From assembly GCA_963576565.1 (NCBI GenBank), contig OY755039.1, positions 27,914,602 through 27,978,601 of the forward strand: a stretch of DNA of 64,000 nt. The letters are read 5' to 3'. This document shows positions 61,997-64,000 of the stretch, one piece after another. Position 1 is the stretch's first letter; each line of letters opens with the position of its first letter. The DNA is from Aspidapion aeneum. Its lineage: Eukaryota > Arthropoda > Insecta > Coleoptera > Brentidae. The notes under the pieces are model-generated. The model was not told the origin of the DNA. It saw only the letters and a list, made by a program, of their open reading frames with translations, and made no database searches. The position numbers were made by a program, and so were the translations under genes.

Positions 61997-62719
61997 ATGG
62001 GCCCCTAAGCTCACACTAGGTACTATAGTTATAGTGTACGTGTGAGCTTATATAACTAAAAACTGAAATATATTTTATTCAACTCCAGACTAAATTACCT
62101 TTTCTTTGATACCACACAAGCCATGTTTTGACTTAAACTCAAATTTTTGGAATCTACCCCCACCCTTAAGAAAAACAAAAAACTAAAATGTATTTTGTTT
62201 AACTCCGGACTCAATTACCTTTTGTTTGATATCACACACGCCATATTTTCACTTAAACTCTAATTTTTAAAATATACCCCCACCCTTTTTTTTAAAATAA
62301 ATTAAAATGTATTTTGTTTAACTGCAGACTCAATTACCTTTCGTTTGATATCACACACGCCATATTTTCACATAAACTCTAATTTTTGAAATCTACCCCC
62401 ACCCTTTTATTTGGTTTGTGTTCGGTGGATTTTGTTCATTTTTAAATGGGACCATCTCGACGCAAGACCCAGCCTAGGTACATTAAAATCGGCCAAGCGG
62501 TTTTTGAGTTATGCGCGTTGGTCGTTACAGACAGACATACAGACAGACAGACAGACATACAGACAGACAGACAGACAGACGGCGCAACAAAAAAGTTTCA
62601 AAATCATCTGAAACGCAAAGATATATAAAATTTTTTGAAATCGGAGCAACTTTTTTTTTCTCGAAAAAATTAGGATCATCATAGCTCACACTACTATAGT
62701 ATAGTATATGTGTGAGCTA
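61997..62719 (+). repeat. Hairpin-ended repeat with internal ~105-bp monomers, copy 3
   Basis: Same start (ATGGGCCCCTAAGCTCACAC) and terminal hairpin as copy 1. It has three monomers, a 'GGTCGTTACAGACAGACATA' microsatellite tract (62530-62580) and a 'CATCTGAAACGCAAAGATAT' 3' block. Confidence 0.85.
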
Positions 62720-63430
62720 AAATGGCAAATGAATCAGTAAACACCCGCAATAAAATAACTTTCTATTATATTTGTCAAAATTTTGTTTCGTTTTTTTTTA
62801 GAAAAAATAAAATAACTGAATTTTAACTTTTTTTTTGTATAGCTAGTAAAGTTTAACCTACATTTTTATTAACACCAAAGCAAAATTTAAAAAAAAAGTT
62901 TAAATAAAAGTTTTAGAATGAATATTTTTCTTTAATTTGGTTTATACAAGTCTTATATAGATGTATATTTTATATTTGTTTCAATAAAAAAACAATTTGT
63001 TGTCACCAAAACGACCACCGAAGGTGTATTACCGTACGCGCACGCCTATAAGACGGCGCGCGGCTTTACGCAGCTGAGGCGTCTAGTAAAACAGATGATT
63101 TCCATTATTATTGTTATCGTTGTTTGATGGACATTATCAAACAACGTTGTTATTGTTATTTTTGAAAGTGAATATCAATCGACGAAAGTTTTTACAATAT
63201 AGTGCAGGAGCTAGAGGGACATAGTTGAGTATGCAAAATATGAGAACTGCAATTTGACAATGGATCCTAGCTGAGAATAGGTCACAAACTAACGATTTGG
63301 AGGTTGCCGGGCAAGTTTTTGGTCCAATTTTTTTTATTCCCCCTCCTTATATAGTCGTGTTCGAATTTCTAAAAATGTATCTAAGTTGACGCCCTAAAGA
63401 CACCACATAGTGTAAATAAATTTAAAAAAG
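62720..63430. other. Intergenic with a GC-rich, promoter-like patch
   Basis: 63015-63090 is GC-rich in AT-rich surroundings, with CTATAAGACGG near 63043 and GCAGCTGAGGCG downstream. A hairpin GTTGTTTGAT/ATCAAACAAC follows at 63118-63146. It could be a promoter for a gene beyond the window; no coding exon was identified. Confidence 0.25.
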
Positions 63431-63960
63431 AAACATGTTTACCCGATTTTCTTAAAAACCGAGCTCTATATCAAAAAATATAATACACACTTTGTTATAG
63501 ACAATAAAATTGCCTTTTAAATGATGTATAATAAGGCAATGGTAGTTTTGTCTATAACAATTTAGGAGCGTCCGTAAATAAAATCAATTTTAAAAAATCA
63601 CTAAATTTATCAATTTATTACTAAGTTTTATCCAATTTTCTCAAAAATTAAGCTTTTTGGAAAAAAAATTATATCGTTGTTTATTGTAGAAAATAAAATT
63701 TCCCTTTTAACAATGTATTAGTCAGTGGGGTCAGGCTAATGACAAACTCTCCAGCGGCGTCCGTTTATTAAGAAAATATAAAAAGAATTTAAGAAACCAC
63801 ATAAGTTTTACCCGATTATCTTAAAAACCAAGCTCTCTATCAAAAATTGTGACTTATAGTCGATTGTAGACAATAAAATTTCCTTTTAAACCTGTATGAT
63901 AGTGTAAGATTTATCTTCAGATTAATATTTCACAGGCCTGTGCAACTTAAATCAATCTTT
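63431..63960. repeat. Three diverged tandem repeats of ~180-190 bp
   Basis: Units start near 63440, 63628 and 63808 with TTTACCCGATT.TCTTAAAAACC.AGCTCT. Each continues with 'AGACAATAAAATT.CCTTTTAA' and, in the first two, a '(G)GCGTCCGT.(T)A' block. The array runs to near the window edge. Confidence 0.65.
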
Positions 63961-64000
63961 ACAAATCACCAAACAAATTAATTATGTTAAGTTTTTTCCA

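Noticed and set aside
1..64000. CRISPR arrays, bacterial operons, rRNA and tRNA genes
   Set aside because: The sequence is clearly eukaryotic (spliced host genes, many retroelements). No cloverleaf or rRNA signature was noticed, and short repeats are transposon-derived, not spacer-repeat arrays.

Overview
The window looks like a transposon-rich, AT-rich insect nuclear genome. A beetle or a similarly large insect genome is my guess, not something the sequence proves. Two host genes are well supported. On the plus strand are the last two coding exons of the splicing factor gene SF3A2 (18607-18799 and 21741-22022). On the minus strand are nine exons of an ABCG half-transporter, running from the ABC signature exon at 46.2 kb down to the stop at 29.6 kb. 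Its Walker A end should lie upstream of exon 46138-46283 and was not found in the window. Almost everything else is mobile DNA, much of it nested.

Layout. 1-8.1 kb is a BEL/Pao LTR retrotransposon whose integrase is split by a minus-strand CR1-like non-LTR element. 8.1-13.8 kb is AT-rich filler with a MITE, a hairpin and a non-LTR fragment. 13.8-18.2 kb is a decayed Jockey element. 18.6-22.1 kb is the end of SF3A2, with an antisense mariner-type element in its intron. 22.2-25.2 kb is a second mariner-type element, interrupted; a deletion derivative of it lies at 34.5 kb. 25.7-27.1 kb is a remnant with terminal inverted repeats that keeps two first exons facing each other: a THAP-domain exon and one resembling insect YqaJ/SWIM-type proteins. 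29.6-46.3 kb is the ABCG gene. Its introns hold a tyrosine-recombinase (Crypton-like) element with an intact ORF, a tandem duplication of one exon, several foldback elements, a PIF/Harbinger derivative with a MADF ORF, an 870-bp foldback built of 14-16 bp units, and repeats carrying hammerhead-ribozyme motifs. 47.5-51.4 kb is an inverted-repeat element that received a Penelope-like retroelement. 51.4-64 kb has no convincing host gene, apart from one possible first exon at 53.19 kb. It holds further foldbacks, a pogo-like insertion, and two more copies of a hairpin-ended repeat with internal ~105-bp monomers.

The most unusual items are a hammerhead ribozyme that fits the full consensus in an interspersed repeat, a compensated hammerhead-like motif in the Penelope-like element, the unit-coded foldback at 45.1-46.0 kb, the convergent THAP/YqaJ-like remnant, the palindrome-flanked Crypton, and the CR1-like element whose two ORFs share one frame and are separated only by a TAG codon. 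All family names rest on recognising motifs by eye; no database search was run.
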